A stretch of 64,000 bases of DNA from Gracilaria gracilis (lineage: Eukaryota; Rhodophyta; Florideophyceae; Gracilariales; Gracilariaceae): the NCBI GenBank assembly GCA_030374805.1, contig JARGSG010000014.1:248001-312000 (forward strand), given 5' to 3'. Under the pieces are notes generated by a model. That model searched no databases. It saw only the letters and a list, made by a program, of their open reading frames with translations, and was not told the DNA's origin. The translations under genes were made by a program, and so were the position numbers. The first letter of the stretch is position 1, and each line of letters opens with the position of its first letter. This document shows, one piece after another, positions 18,701 to 26,988 of this stretch.

Positions 18701-21700
18701 CCCGCATTTGAACAGAGCGTGAAACCCAGCCGACCTCGAGACAGCATTGTAATTCACTAAAGACTGGAAGTATGGCGTGTCTTGGCCTTGGTACAAGAGA
18801 TACCTCGTATTAGATGCCAGAAACTCTCCGATGGTGCGAGATACTTCGGATTTGTCATCATGAGTATACACCTTACGATCCACACAATCCCAGTACGTTG
18901 CAATTGAGGCTGCACAGGAAAGGCGAACCCGGATTAGCTTGTGCAAAGTTGAGCTCTCAAGCAGAAAGAGTTGATCTTGTCCGACTAAAGGTTCTAACCA
19001 TGGGTTAGCGAACAGAAATCGTGCCCGCTCTTCATGAGATTCGAACCTCCTAATAGGCTCAATTCTCTTTCTGAACGTGTCCCACACCTGAACATTTTTT
19101 GGATTATCCTTTGAAATTCCTCTTATACGAAGATCTCGTATCCTTTGCAACACTTGATCCTCTACCTGTTTCCTGAAACATGCCTTGAGTATCGGCGAGC
19201 CGTTTTCTTGGACTCTAGGAGTTACACTTCGGACCTTGTTAAGGTTCGCGATACTAGAAGGCAGTATCATTGAAGGAGAGAAGACAACATTTCCCGGGTT
19301 TGAATCAACCCATGCTGCTAGTCTTTGTACTGCAGGTGATCTGTAAGGTGTCTTTAAGCCCCCTGTCTCCAAATTCCATACTCGCACCTTCCTTGTCTTT
19401 CCAGGCTGAGCTTCTCGGTTTCCCCAACTAGCCCTTTCTTTTTCTGTCATGCCTATCAGAGCGGAGCTCGACAAATCTGCGAAATCGAAGTCTTGTCCGT
19501 CATATATGGAATACCTATCTGACTCCAGGCACCTGGAAATAGCATCTCGCAACGGAATTCCTTTTTCGTCTCTTGAACGTGTCTGATGATCCCAGAGATA
19601 AGCATAGGTGGAATCGCAAGTAGAGCCATCTTTCTCATTGGTTCGTGTTGCAGGAGCACTTGCATGCAACAGTTCAGAGGGCGAGTCAGAGTTTTTCTGC
19701 AAGGTTTGGACCCTCGCAGATTTTCGCAGTTTCGTTCTTGTGCACTTGTTTCCCTGGATAGAATCACCATCGAGAGGCACCATATTTATCACTGGTGGCC
19801 CTTGCACTGATCGATTCTGGATAGATGGTCGGACTCCTGTTCGCTTCAACGTTTCTTCATCTTCAGCATCCAAAGGTGCAACACGCTTTTCATGGCATGC
19901 AACTGACTTAGGACTTGAGCTATTGTTATGTACTCTTGTAGTACCAATTGCTCTGCCCGGATCTCCTTGCTCCTGTCGTGTGTTCTGCTCAACATCATCG
20001 TCGGAGATCAAAACCTTCTCCGCTTCCATGACGTCATTTCGGATATTAGAATGTTGCCTGGAAGAAGCGCAAATGCGGAATTCCATAGGTGAAGAACCAG
20101 AATTAGTATCATTTGCATGATCTGAAGAATCAGCATCCTTCTTTTGAGAAGCGGAATGATGACCTTCTCTCTCATTCGATGGGCACCGAACCCCGTATTG
20201 AATTGTATGCCCCTCCTCATTCAGTCGAAGTTCCAAGTTTTGAGGTTTGGAGGGACACCCTCGACCTCCTGCTTGAGTTTCTTTCAGGTTGTCGCCCTCT
20301 ATATGCTCCCCTTGAGCAAACAGTTGTTCGTCAAGAACGTGTTTCGTCAAGAGCTCCCCAGAAGCTTGCTCATCAATCATTCGTAGAATTTTATCTTCAA
20401 CTCCATCGAACAATGGGTCTTTTGAATCTCCGCCCTCACTTTCGTCGAGTTTATCGACAATATAAGGTGGTTCTTTGGCATGGTTTTCGCGAACTTCGTC
20501 TTCTGCTTGAGAAGAACACGAGGAGGATGAATGTACCCCTTCCCCTGGAATATAGTCAATGTAATTCGAAATCGTCACCAAGTGTACTGGAATCTCAAAT
20601 TCATTCTCGGACGATTCGGTTCCAAGAAAGTCTTCGGTGAGCGAACTGTGCAAAACTTGTGGCACCCCTGCCGATGGTATGTAAGGCGGATCACTGCCCA
20701 TCGGCTTTGAAACTTTTTTCGTAGAGGCTTCATTCTCCTCGCTATCGCTGTCGCTCGCATCGAAAACATGCTGGTCGAAATCGGTTTCTGTGTATAGAAT
20801 ATTTGGACGTCGCTTCCGCCTTGGTCTGGTTGAAATTCCACTGCTTGGTTCTTGCATTCTTAAGTTCGCTTTCGGATTACTACCATGTAACTCACTTCTA
20901 CGACGCGATCTTACTTTTTGTTTTGCTTGAGCTGTTTCTTCCTTAAGAACCTCGCCAAAATTGGGCTCTGAAAACCGGCGCTTCACACCCTGATTGGCAT
21001 CGCCAGGCAACACTGCCCCCCAAGTCATGAGCATTTCCCGCACTCTATTGGAGGGACTGAGACCAAGAGTACAAGTCTCTCGGGCCGAAAACAACCTTCT
21101 CCTTTTGCTGACTCTGTAACAGTTTTCTTGTTTTGTTAGTTGAAGCGCTTCATTGTGCTCACGAAGAACGTAGTCCTGATAGTCGTTTATACGAGGCCAC
21201 ATTTCCGGTGGATCCAGTTTGAGTCTTTTTGGGTTCAAAATCGGTACCCGTTGGTCAACACCAGTTGTCTGCAGGCAATCCTCGAGCTGTTTCATAAACC
21301 GTACGGCGATGATATCTTGAAATAGCTCGTTCGTGTTCATGCCAAGGTCTTGCCCAACATATATATTGCATTCGGAATCGCCACGAAGAAACTGAACAAG
21401 CTCTGAAAGCTCGGTGAAACGCGGCCCGAGCTGCGATTTGGCATTGTTCCAAAGCAACGGAATTGCAAAAAGTATGGCAGTGTGCGTTTCGATTTCGTCT
21501 AGCTCGTTCCCTGGCTTGTTAAAAGGAAATACTACAGCGTTTGTGGTCCGCCCTATGCTGTCAATGACATTGGCAGTTCCTCTCCCTTGTATTCCTTCAA
21601 TCTGATCTTTTTGATAATGCGGAGTGATTGCGGAACCCTCTCCCTGAACGTCGTGCATGCAGTGGTCATCTCCATGCAACAGCCCCGACTTTGGGGACAA

Positions 21701-22018
21701 ATGGCGTCTCAAGTTCGGGCGTGAACTGTAGCTCGAGTTGCGAACTGCCTTCCGTTCATGCGTGGGTCGCCCTGTTCGGTTTGCTTGGCTGGTTTTCCGG
21801 TCCGTCCTTCTCCTGATTCGCTTCGCAATTGGAACATCATCGTCCGTCTCCGATAGAAATCCCTCGAAAGTGTTTTCCTTTGGTTTGTTATGTTGGGCGG
21901 CATGTCGTAGAGGTGCTACTTGTCTTCGAGAGACTCCGCGGTCTGCCGGTAGCCGAGATCCCGACGGCGGAACTAATCCGTCGTTTCGGGAACGCTTTCG
22001 CGGTCCACCTGCGGGCAT
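15761..22018 (-). CDS. Trithorax/MLL-type SET-domain histone methyltransferase with GQD repeats
   Basis: This is a 2,085-aa single-exon nuclear protein. The C-terminal SET domain (about 1945-2068) is of the MLL/ATX H3K4 type: GRSGIHGMGLFTL, FIIEYAGDLIR, the catalytic RFTNHSCDPN (NHSC at 2024-2027) and ELTFDYKLPIED. A post-SET CxC-x4-C follows (2073-2080). A Cys-rich domain at 1610-1675 (CHIC...CGNCFG-like spacing, CxxCxC, WLCVHCRGLC) resembles the zf-4CXXC_R1 zinc finger. The region at 1750-1855 may be a diverged FYRC-like fold, which is uncertain. The N-terminal 1,200 residues hold five copies of an undescribed module ending in Y-x-GQD, separated by acidic and basic disordered stretches with several NLS-like clusters (RKRSR, KRIRRR). 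It probably writes H3K4 methylation; the family call is strong, the repeats are new to me. Confidence 0.9.
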   Translation of the reverse strand: MPAGGPRKRSRNDGLVPPSGSRLPADRGVSRRQVAPLRHAAQHNKPKENTFEGFLSETDDDVPIAKRIRRRTDRKTSQANRTGRPTHERKAVRNSSYSSRPNLRRHLSPKSGLLHGDDHCMHDVQGEGSAITPHYQKDQIEGIQGRGTANVIDSIGRTTNAVVFPFNKPGNELDEIETHTAILFAIPLLWNNAKSQLGPRFTELSELVQFLRGDSECNIYVGQDLGMNTNELFQDIIAVRFMKQLEDCLQTTGVDQRVPILNPKRLKLDPPEMWPRINDYQDYVLREHNEALQLTKQENCYRVSKRRRLFSARETCTLGLSPSNRVREMLMTWGAVLPGDANQGVKRRFSEPNFGEVLKEETAQAKQKVRSRRRSELHGSNPKANLRMQEPSSGISTRPRRKRRPNILYTETDFDQHVFDASDSDSEENEASTKKVSKPMGSDPPYIPSAGVPQVLHSSLTEDFLGTESSENEFEIPVHLVTISNYIDYIPGEGVHSSSSCSSQAEDEVRENHAKEPPYIVDKLDESEGGDSKDPLFDGVEDKILRMIDEQASGELLTKHVLDEQLFAQGEHIEGDNLKETQAGGRGCPSKPQNLELRLNEEGHTIQYGVRCPSNEREGHHSASQKKDADSSDHANDTNSGSSPMEFRICASSRQHSNIRNDVMEAEKVLISDDDVEQNTRQEQGDPGRAIGTTRVHNNSSSPKSVACHEKRVAPLDAEDEETLKRTGVRPSIQNRSVQGPPVINMVPLDGDSIQGNKCTRTKLRKSARVQTLQKNSDSPSELLHASAPATRTNEKDGSTCDSTYAYLWDHQTRSRDEKGIPLRDAISRCLESDRYSIYDGQDFDFADLSSSALIGMTEKERASWGNREAQPGKTRKVRVWNLETGGLKTPYRSPAVQRLAAWVDSNPGNVVFSPSMILPSSIANLNKVRSVTPRVQENGSPILKACFRKQVEDQVLQRIRDLRIRGISKDNPKNVQVWDTFRKRIEPIRRFESHEERARFLFANPWLEPLVGQDQLFLLESSTLHKLIRVRLSCAASIATYWDCVDRKVYTHDDKSEVSRTIGEFLASNTRYLLYQGQDTPYFQSLVNYNAVSRSAGFHALFKCGVEIQRAFFAKRWVTVVVDPSSCSTACAIFWNKESKTVHMQPEMCSRISISSYVKAHPYMELYAGQDRSEIVQQEVRHWMGLVQKCSPQESRGVVLLTRCEFAPLKYKAVAFTNVSREHGIGSTHNQKESGNLSSVFRNENQTHQVDGHEMLIHPNLEETLTNASIERRKRTVPDSYVDDEKGGGTDIKLKLGVPATMCEGKDFDSTTPFADEIIVLEPSVCTSIGSDDIFSQDEMMCPELEEISQNFEEGLRAPVRAAARLLTLIKEVVPRVLKQDLVHDLRHTLYENTTMEVGSVSQLLRLVEESNDLHFVRMAAELCSALESLDVSGSFTGKTDIGYGASDLFLVREDLESGKIFTMTDVIRRFRMVCQHLIQLNEGFYFEYEAIDLKEQAENIIERYMREKKDVFKREVKILRLAKICDRARQIGFRKQRNRNPSNAGTAAGSKGHDLTIRSSSGQARVTFLNYRDEKGNSVMGKRTSVRVFGLPIDRRACQRDAGGARPCHICGREVFEADEDSLTCGNRFFGSCNECVCKPCLESVTCMETPEFISFRNGQEWLCVHCRGLCPAGSKCLRNEYERSQHRNRLESVRFAWPHKFVKSPMSVLVSLLRRNQNGEFGEDPERGDFVSLCQTTCGTWSALTHCRIGAYRAFLKADGKWVAGTTFFVFSSDVVTMTDAQTSNKFNVIKTYYACQDRPRTSVSRRGPRVHWIIAEKNRSGPVHAIRKDSEDANKMIEDCSRVNGYDWQRAKRHNVVHWRPVVQEADPQEVEKERSRSYRSQHKSHCFTSKTQNVTLTHSVKDHSSWIRNGVATPKPRLGLSYEQLCTVWNTLKYDEMLKSLWGIVTGRSGIHGMGLFTLTGYRKGDFIIEYAGDLIRTPLADIREARYEAAGLGTYLFKINEQEIVDATVESNRARFTNHSCDPNMIARIIHVRGRDLVALQATRDIPRFAELTFDYKLPIEDKKVQCLCNAWNCVGVMN

Positions 22019-22281
22019 AGTTCCTAGCAGTTTCGGAACGGAATACTAGAGCTACAATAGCAGTAACGCCAAATAAAGAATGTGAATGCCCAAAGCTGTC
22101 CCTTTGAACAGTCCTGGTTTGCGTTGCCAGTGCCGCGAAGACACTTCTCCACAAATGGTTAAATAACGTTGCACCTACACAGAAGCGATGATTCAGGGAC
22201 GCTTGCGCAGTAGACAGATCTGCGACTCAGCGTTCGAAGTTGACGAGAGCAAATGAAGACTTGGTAAGAGTACAAGGGAAA

Positions 22282-22318
22282 GCGCTTTTCACTTTGCGTT
22301 TCACTTCGCGTTTCACTT
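22282..22318. repeat. Three tandem 12-bp units (CGCGTTTCACTT)
   Basis: Units ending TTTCACTT occur three times in direct repeat about 265-300 bp upstream of the SET gene ATG. On the gene's strand they read AAGTGAAACGCG. Spaced GAAA cores suggest a promoter element, or the run may be a simple slippage repeat. Confidence 0.45.
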
Positions 22319-22523
22319 GGAGGGGAGACGTTCGGCAGTGAGCATCGTTTGCCTCGAGCTGAGGCTCGCAGCCTTGGGAAGGCAAAGATTAGCGAGAAGT
22401 CAGTGGAGACGGGGAGACGAACGACTAGAACTCCCACTCGTCACTGTTCGCAAAATAGTGGTCGAAGAGCGCTGAAAGCCAGGGGGCAAAGCATCTAAAC
22501 CTTTTTCCGTAAATGAGTCTAAA

Positions 22524-22705
22524 CATGTTGCGACTTGCAACATGCTACTCTGGCATGGCTCGTGCCATGCAAGAAGTTGTCTGCGATATTCGATTTGGAA
22601 AGCTGTGCTATGATTATCATAGCATAATAATATTGTGCTATGATACCCTTGCGGACTGTAACCCCCTGCGCTGTGATCCCCTGCGCTGTGATCCCCTGGA
22701 TCACA
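22524..22705. repeat. Cluster of four perfect hairpins and a direct repeat
   Basis: The hairpins are CATGTTGC-5-GCAACATG (22524-22544), GCATGGC-4-GCCATGC (22553-22570), GCTATGAT-1-ATCATAGC (22607-22623) and TGTGATCC-3-GGATCACA (22687-22705). CCCCTGCGCTGTGAT is also directly repeated around 22662-22695. This density in 180 bp is unusual for the window. It may be a structured RNA or a decayed mobile sequence. Confidence 0.5.
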
Positions 22706-22739
22706 ACTGTCGCGCCTGGGTCCCTTTTTGAATAAGAAC

Positions 22740-22744
22740 AAAAA
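22740..22744 (-). terminator. Pol III terminator of tRNA-Phe
   Basis: Five T residues on the minus strand begin 10 bases after the tRNA 3' end, as expected for RNA polymerase III termination. Confidence 0.75.
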
Positions 22745-22753
22745 CGCGCATGA

Positions 22754-22826
22754 TGCCGACTCTCAGGATCGAACTGAGGACCTCAAGAACTTCAGTCTTG
22801 CGCTCTCCCAACTGAGCTAAATCGGC
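22754..22826 (-). tRNA. trnF-GAA: tRNA-Phe(GAA)
   Basis: A 73-nt cloverleaf is complete. The acceptor stem GCCGATT pairs with AGTCGGC, the D-arm stem is GCTC/GAGC, and the anticodon stem CAAGA/TCTTG closes the loop CTGAAGT (anticodon GAA). The variable loop is AGGTC, the T arm is CTCAG-TTCGATC-CTGAG, and the discriminator is A. No CCA is encoded and there is no intron. The internal A and B boxes are intact. Confidence 0.95.
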
Positions 22827-23074
22827 TTTCACGCGCTGTTATTGCTCACAATTGACAAAGTACTTATATCCAAAATGCAGATATATACGGGAATTAAATC
22901 ATATGCAAGTCGTCATCGCCACGTCGCATCATGATGATCATGACTTCCTTCGTCAGCTCGGTCTGCTCCACAGTGTGGAGTCCACACCCGTTCACTTCCA
23001 AACAACAACCTAAAAGACGCCGTCCATAACCTTACCACCAACGCGCGCCATTGCGGTCATGTGACCCGCGCACC

Positions 23075-25015
23075 ATGACAGCGCAGCCGCGCCCTCACCG
23101 TCGCGGCTCCAAACGCCGTCGCGAGCAACCCGACGCCCTAGTTCCCTCCGAGTTTTTCGCCCGCGACGAACTTGACTCAGACGACTCCGCTCCCAAGGAG
23201 CCTCATTTTGAAGTAGATGACCTTGATTCCACCGACGATGAACAAACCGAAGCGCCGCAAGATGCTCTTTCTTCTCAACAACCGCTTCTGGGATTGACTG
23301 ACGCTGTTTTCGCTTCTGATGACGATGATGATGACCCTGACTTTGAGCTTGCTTCTGCTCAACCATTGCCTTCACCACCTTCCTCCCCTGCTGCCGACCC
23401 TGATGCGGAGAATCTTCCGTTCACACTAGCTCATTTCGCCTCAGAAGATGAAGAGGATGATCCAGACTTTGACATACATTTCCCACTTGACAACGCACAC
23501 CCATCCCTTCAAGCGCAAGACACTCTCCAATCAAGCGAAGGTTCTCCATCAAGTCCTCACCATGACATGGCCTATGCACAATTCCTACAAGCTCTTAACT
23601 TCACAACTCCAACTGAGCCACAAGCTTTTCCGGATCCTTTTAGCCAGCTTCTCGACGACGACGATGAGTTTGATTACATGCGCGAAGCTGCAAATGTACG
23701 GGATGATCCCTTAGAGTTCCGCGAAGACTTACCGGTCAGTCGAAGGGAGGTAGCTCAGCTTTTGTCAGAACGTGATATCGCTCTGCGCAGTCAGAAAAGA
23801 CAACGGACAAGACGAGCGGCCTCGGCAGCAGCGGCTTCAGGAATCCCCCCACTATTTCCCCCTAACCTCACCCCGGTGCCGAGCACTTCTAGGCCAGTTC
23901 CATCCATTGCACCTGTGGCTCCCGTCACCTCTGTTCCTCCTGCTACTCCTACAGCTCATATCGCCCCTGTTGCACCTCCCACTACTGTTGCCCCTGCCAC
24001 CCCTGTGACGGCACCAAAGGCAGCAACTGCAAGTCACATGCAGCAGCAAGCTTTGCTTCCAAGCGCGGTTGCATCGTTCTCGCCAGTTTGTTTATCGCAG
24101 TTTCAACATCAGCTAAAAGCGTTTGTACAGATTTTGACTCATGTGCATGCGAATTCTGCGAAAAGTGTGCGCATGAGCTCTGACGAACAACAAGATGCTG
24201 TTGCTAAAGTTGTGTATGACAAGTCCGAGATCATGTTGAAACGAGTCTTAGAGAATAGAAACACATCTGTAGCATATCATGCTATGCTGGAAACTCACAT
24301 CATGCATATAGCCCGTTTTTCGGATGGGCTTTCGTTCCGTCAGTTTGAGCAATGCTTTGCAAAACAGAATCGTAGAAAGTCTGTGTATGGAATAGAAGGC
24401 CTCGAAGACATTGAGGCGTTTCTAAATGATTGTCAGACGATAGCAATTGATCAAATGCCTGGCCGAGCGTTGGAGCGAGTGGAGAAGATTTCGCAACCTC
24501 ATCTCAAGCAGGCTCTTATGACGAGAAGACGTCAGTTTACTTTGTCTGGGGCCCGCGAAGGCTGGTATACGTGGACTGCTGAAGATGACAGACTTCTCGC
24601 TCTGACAATCGCCAAGTACGGCAGGGAGGTGGCAGAATATTCGAAAGACCTACTGCCTCATAGGATGGAGGAAGACTGTCAGGCGCGAGTGCGGCATCTG
24701 TGTTCTCGGCGATGCACGGACAATGCTGTGAAGAGACAAATGATGCTTATTAGTGCTCCTCTTAACCAACAAGAGGCCATACTTGTACAACACGGGCTGC
24801 GTGTGTTTGGGGGGCGTGTCGAAGATGAAGAGGTGTGGAAACGAATTCAAAGAGAACTACTTCCTGGAAGGCAGTGGTCCTTGTTACAGAAACTATGGAT
24901 GTGGAGGGAGGCAAGGAAGAAGACGAAGGCGAGGTATAGGGCGAAAACCAGTCAGAAGAAGAAGGCAATGAAGAACGCGTCAAAGAGAGATTCTAACACG
25001 GTGGCTGATGGATGA
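23075..25015 (+). CDS. GON4L-like SANT/Myb-domain nuclear protein
   Basis: This is a 646-aa protein. The N-terminal third has acidic stretches ending in a repeated core: DDDPDFEL (about residues 88-95), EDDPDFDIHF (about 129-138) and DDDDEFDYM. Next comes a segment like GON4L/Mute proteins, DLPVSRREVAQLLSER (about 218-233). A Pro/Ala/Thr-rich linker spans 250-320. A helical region follows (about 335-480). A SANT/Myb-like domain begins at about 496 (WTAEDDRLLALTIAKYG, DCQARVRHL), and a second W-rich helix pair lies near 575-620 before a basic tail. GON4L relatives are transcription co-repressors and histone-locus factors. The assignment rests on domain order and acidic motifs, so it is moderate. 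The ATG at 23075 was preferred over an upstream in-frame TTG. Confidence 0.72.
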   Translation: MTAQPRPHRRGSKRRREQPDALVPSEFFARDELDSDDSAPKEPHFEVDDLDSTDDEQTEAPQDALSSQQPLLGLTDAVFASDDDDDDPDFELASAQPLPSPPSSPAADPDAENLPFTLAHFASEDEEDDPDFDIHFPLDNAHPSLQAQDTLQSSEGSPSSPHHDMAYAQFLQALNFTTPTEPQAFPDPFSQLLDDDDEFDYMREAANVRDDPLEFREDLPVSRREVAQLLSERDIALRSQKRQRTRRAASAAAASGIPPLFPPNLTPVPSTSRPVPSIAPVAPVTSVPPATPTAHIAPVAPPTTVAPATPVTAPKAATASHMQQQALLPSAVASFSPVCLSQFQHQLKAFVQILTHVHANSAKSVRMSSDEQQDAVAKVVYDKSEIMLKRVLENRNTSVAYHAMLETHIMHIARFSDGLSFRQFEQCFAKQNRRKSVYGIEGLEDIEAFLNDCQTIAIDQMPGRALERVEKISQPHLKQALMTRRRQFTLSGAREGWYTWTAEDDRLLALTIAKYGREVAEYSKDLLPHRMEEDCQARVRHLCSRRCTDNAVKRQMMLISAPLNQQEAILVQHGLRVFGGRVEDEEVWKRIQRELLPGRQWSLLQKLWMWREARKKTKARYRAKTSQKKKAMKNASKRDSNTVADG

Positions 25016-25271
25016 TCTGAAGTGCATTCGTTTGAGCATTAGCTTGAGATTCAATTCGTGTGGAAATGCGGCGATGCCCCAAAAATTAATAGACGGGACC
25101 GGTACTTTGGGGAAGCCTCAAGGGCAATCTTGACATTTTCCTGAGTTCACTGGTGGATGGAGAAAGTGACGTGGCTCTAGTTGATTGCAACACACTACAT
25201 TGGCTTTACCAAACCAGGTTTGTTTTTCACTGTGCTTGAAGTGCAGAGAAGGACAGGGACTCGGGACGGCA

Positions 25272-25787
25272 ATGGTGTCTGGTGAGAGGGAAATGGATTC
25301 GGAGTTGTCGGGGGCATCAGGTTTGAAACAATGGAGGGAAGGGGAAGTTGTGGCATTCAATGTGTTGACGGCGCCGCCATCTAATGCGCCGCCGAAATGG
25401 GGCGTAGCACAAAGCAGCTGCAACGCAACACAGCGAGCAAGTCGACCCGTGCGCATAGTTGGTGCTAAGCGCAAAGCTGTGCGAATGTGTGACGAAGTGC
25501 AACAGTGCGCTCGATGTGGTAAAAGGTTCGTGAAATCGGAGAACAAAGCAGGAAGCTGTTTGTTCCATGGCGACATCCTGGGGAACGTGATGCTGCTCAC
25601 GATGTATGAGGACCATCACTTTGATGATGCGGCGTTGGACAATGTGAAGGGACCGCGCTACGGGAGACGCTGGGCGTGCTGTCAAGACACGGATGCGGAC
25701 GCGCCGCCTTGCAAGAGCGGACTTCACGTCACTTACGACTGCGGCGCGGCGCGGTGGGCTGAAGGCATCGACTTTGCGGTCAAGTGA
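25272..25787 (+). CDS. Small CHORD-like zinc-binding protein
   Basis: This 171-aa protein is unnamed, but its C-terminal half has a CHORD-like ligand pattern. C79-x2-C82 is in CARCGKRFV, then C96-x2-H99 in GSCLFHGD, C136-C137 in RRWACCQD, and C147-x4-H152 in CKSGLH. CHORD domains (RAR1, CHP-1) have the same RF...N...C..H...W.CC...C..G.H order, and bind zinc in HSP90 co-chaperones. Here only one domain is present and no CS domain follows. The N-terminal 70 residues are unassigned. The frame is open upstream of the ATG without another ATG, so a 5' exon is possible. Confidence 0.62.
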   Translation: MVSGEREMDSELSGASGLKQWREGEVVAFNVLTAPPSNAPPKWGVAQSSCNATQRASRPVRIVGAKRKAVRMCDEVQQCARCGKRFVKSENKAGSCLFHGDILGNVMLLTMYEDHHFDDAALDNVKGPRYGRRWACCQDTDADAPPCKSGLHVTYDCGAARWAEGIDFAVK

Positions 25788-25873
25788 AGATAACTGTACC
25801 TTCGATACCGTTGTACATCAATACATCGACAGAGATGGTCAGATTGAGAGTCTCAATTTGAGACCAGCGGCCC

Positions 25874-25899
25874 CATGCCACGTAAGCATACGTGGCATG
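25874..25899. promoter_or_regulatory. Inverted repeat CATGCCACGT-6-ACGTGGCATG upstream of bL17
   Basis: This is a perfect 10-bp inverted repeat with a 6-base spacer, 204 bp before the preferred bL17 ATG. Each arm contains CCACGT/ACGTGG, a G-box-like core used by plant bZIP/bHLH factors. A light- or plastid-related control site is a guess. An ATG inside it (25875) could alternatively start the bL17 frame. Confidence 0.4.
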
Positions 25900-26102
25900 C
25901 TGAGCTGCTGCTGAAACGGCGTGCAAGCACGGAAACAGGAAATGCGCACATTTTAGCGCGCCGCCCAGCAGCAGCGATCTCCGCGCACTGCGGGACCATT
26001 CCGTGCGCAACGTGCTCATCCGCACCGTTCAATCACGCTATCGTCACCGCGCGCGACACAACCTTCTTCGTTTCCGTCGCCGAGTCGGGTGAACGCCTCG
26101 AT

Positions 26103-26621
26103 ATGAACCGCCCTGCATTCGTGCCGGCTGCTGCCAGCACGCCGCTTGCGGCGCCTGCGAGTCGCGCTTCGCTCTGCGCGCGTTCCCCATTCCTGGGCGC
26201 TGCGGTACATGTGCCGTGCGTTGCTCCGCAGCGGGCGGCTGACATGCCGACCATGCCGGATATCGTTGCAATTCGTCATGGTAAACGTATTCCGAAATTG
26301 AACAAGCCTGCGGATCAACGTAAGGCGCTTCTTCGTGCGCTGACCACAGAATTGATTCGTCATGGCCGTATTAAGACCACTCATGCTCGTGCAAAGGCTG
26401 TTAGGAAGACGGCTGATCATATGATTACCTTGGCTAAGAATGGATCTTTGCATGCTAGACGACAGGCGTTGGGATATATATACGATAAGCAGTTGGTTCA
26501 TGCTCTGTTTGACCAGGTGCCGGAGAGGTATGGTGATCGGAATGGCGGTTACACCCGTGTTCTGCGCACTATGCCTAGAAGGGGTGATAATGCTCCCATG
26601 GGTATAATTGAGCTTGTTTAG
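26103..26621 (+). CDS. PRPL17: Plastid 50S ribosomal protein bL17, nucleus-encoded
   Basis: This is a 172-aa precursor. Residues about 56-172 are a full bacterial-type L17 with the plastid signature ([79 protein letters not shown]). These match land-plant plastid L17 closely. The first 50 residues are Ala/Ser/Arg/Pro-rich without acids, as in a plastid transit peptide. An in-frame ATG at 25875 would add 76 residues; the shorter start gives the more usual transit peptide and is preferred. The protein binds 23S rRNA near the exit tunnel. Confidence 0.92.
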   Translation: MNRPAFVPAAASTPLAAPASRASLCARSPFLGAAVHVPCVAPQRAADMPTMPDIVAIRHGKRIPKLNKPADQRKALLRALTTELIRHGRIKTTHARAKAVRKTADHMITLAKNGSLHARRQALGYIYDKQLVHALFDQVPERYGDRNGGYTRVLRTMPRRGDNAPMGIIELV

Positions 26622-26988
26622 ATGTTTTTGCGCGCTGCTTGACACCTTTGGAGTGCGAAGTCGCGATGCTTCCCCATAAACTTGGTGCTCTTATACTTCT
26701 GCTTCTCCACCCGTCTCGTTTGATTGCTCTTGCTCTCAGCAAAGTCCAAAACGTTCTACCAGGGGTAAACATGCGTGTTGTGCTTCATGATTGTCGTGGT
26801 GATGCTCGTTCAACGAGGCTAGACGAACACCTTGCCACAAATAGAGACTTTCTTTGGCAATTCAGCCAAAAAAAAAAAAGATCCTATTTAGCTTCCATAC
26901 CTTTCCGAGGTTTCTGTACGTGTAGAGATTCTCGTCTTCAACACCCCTACGTCCCTTTAGCCAGCTGCTTATCGACATCCGCACCAGA
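26622..26988. other. Intergenic region bL17-SDHAF3, A12 tract
   Basis: No gene is supported. A run of 12 A residues lies at about 26868-26879. The SDHAF3 promoter is expected in this stretch. Confidence 0.5.

Larger units (their letters stand above)
22019..22753. other. Upstream region of the SET gene with repeats and hairpins
   Basis: No protein gene is supported. It contains a 12-bp tandem repeat (22282-22318) and a run of four perfect hairpins (22524-22705), listed separately. The 3' end of tRNA-Phe follows. Confidence 0.6.
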
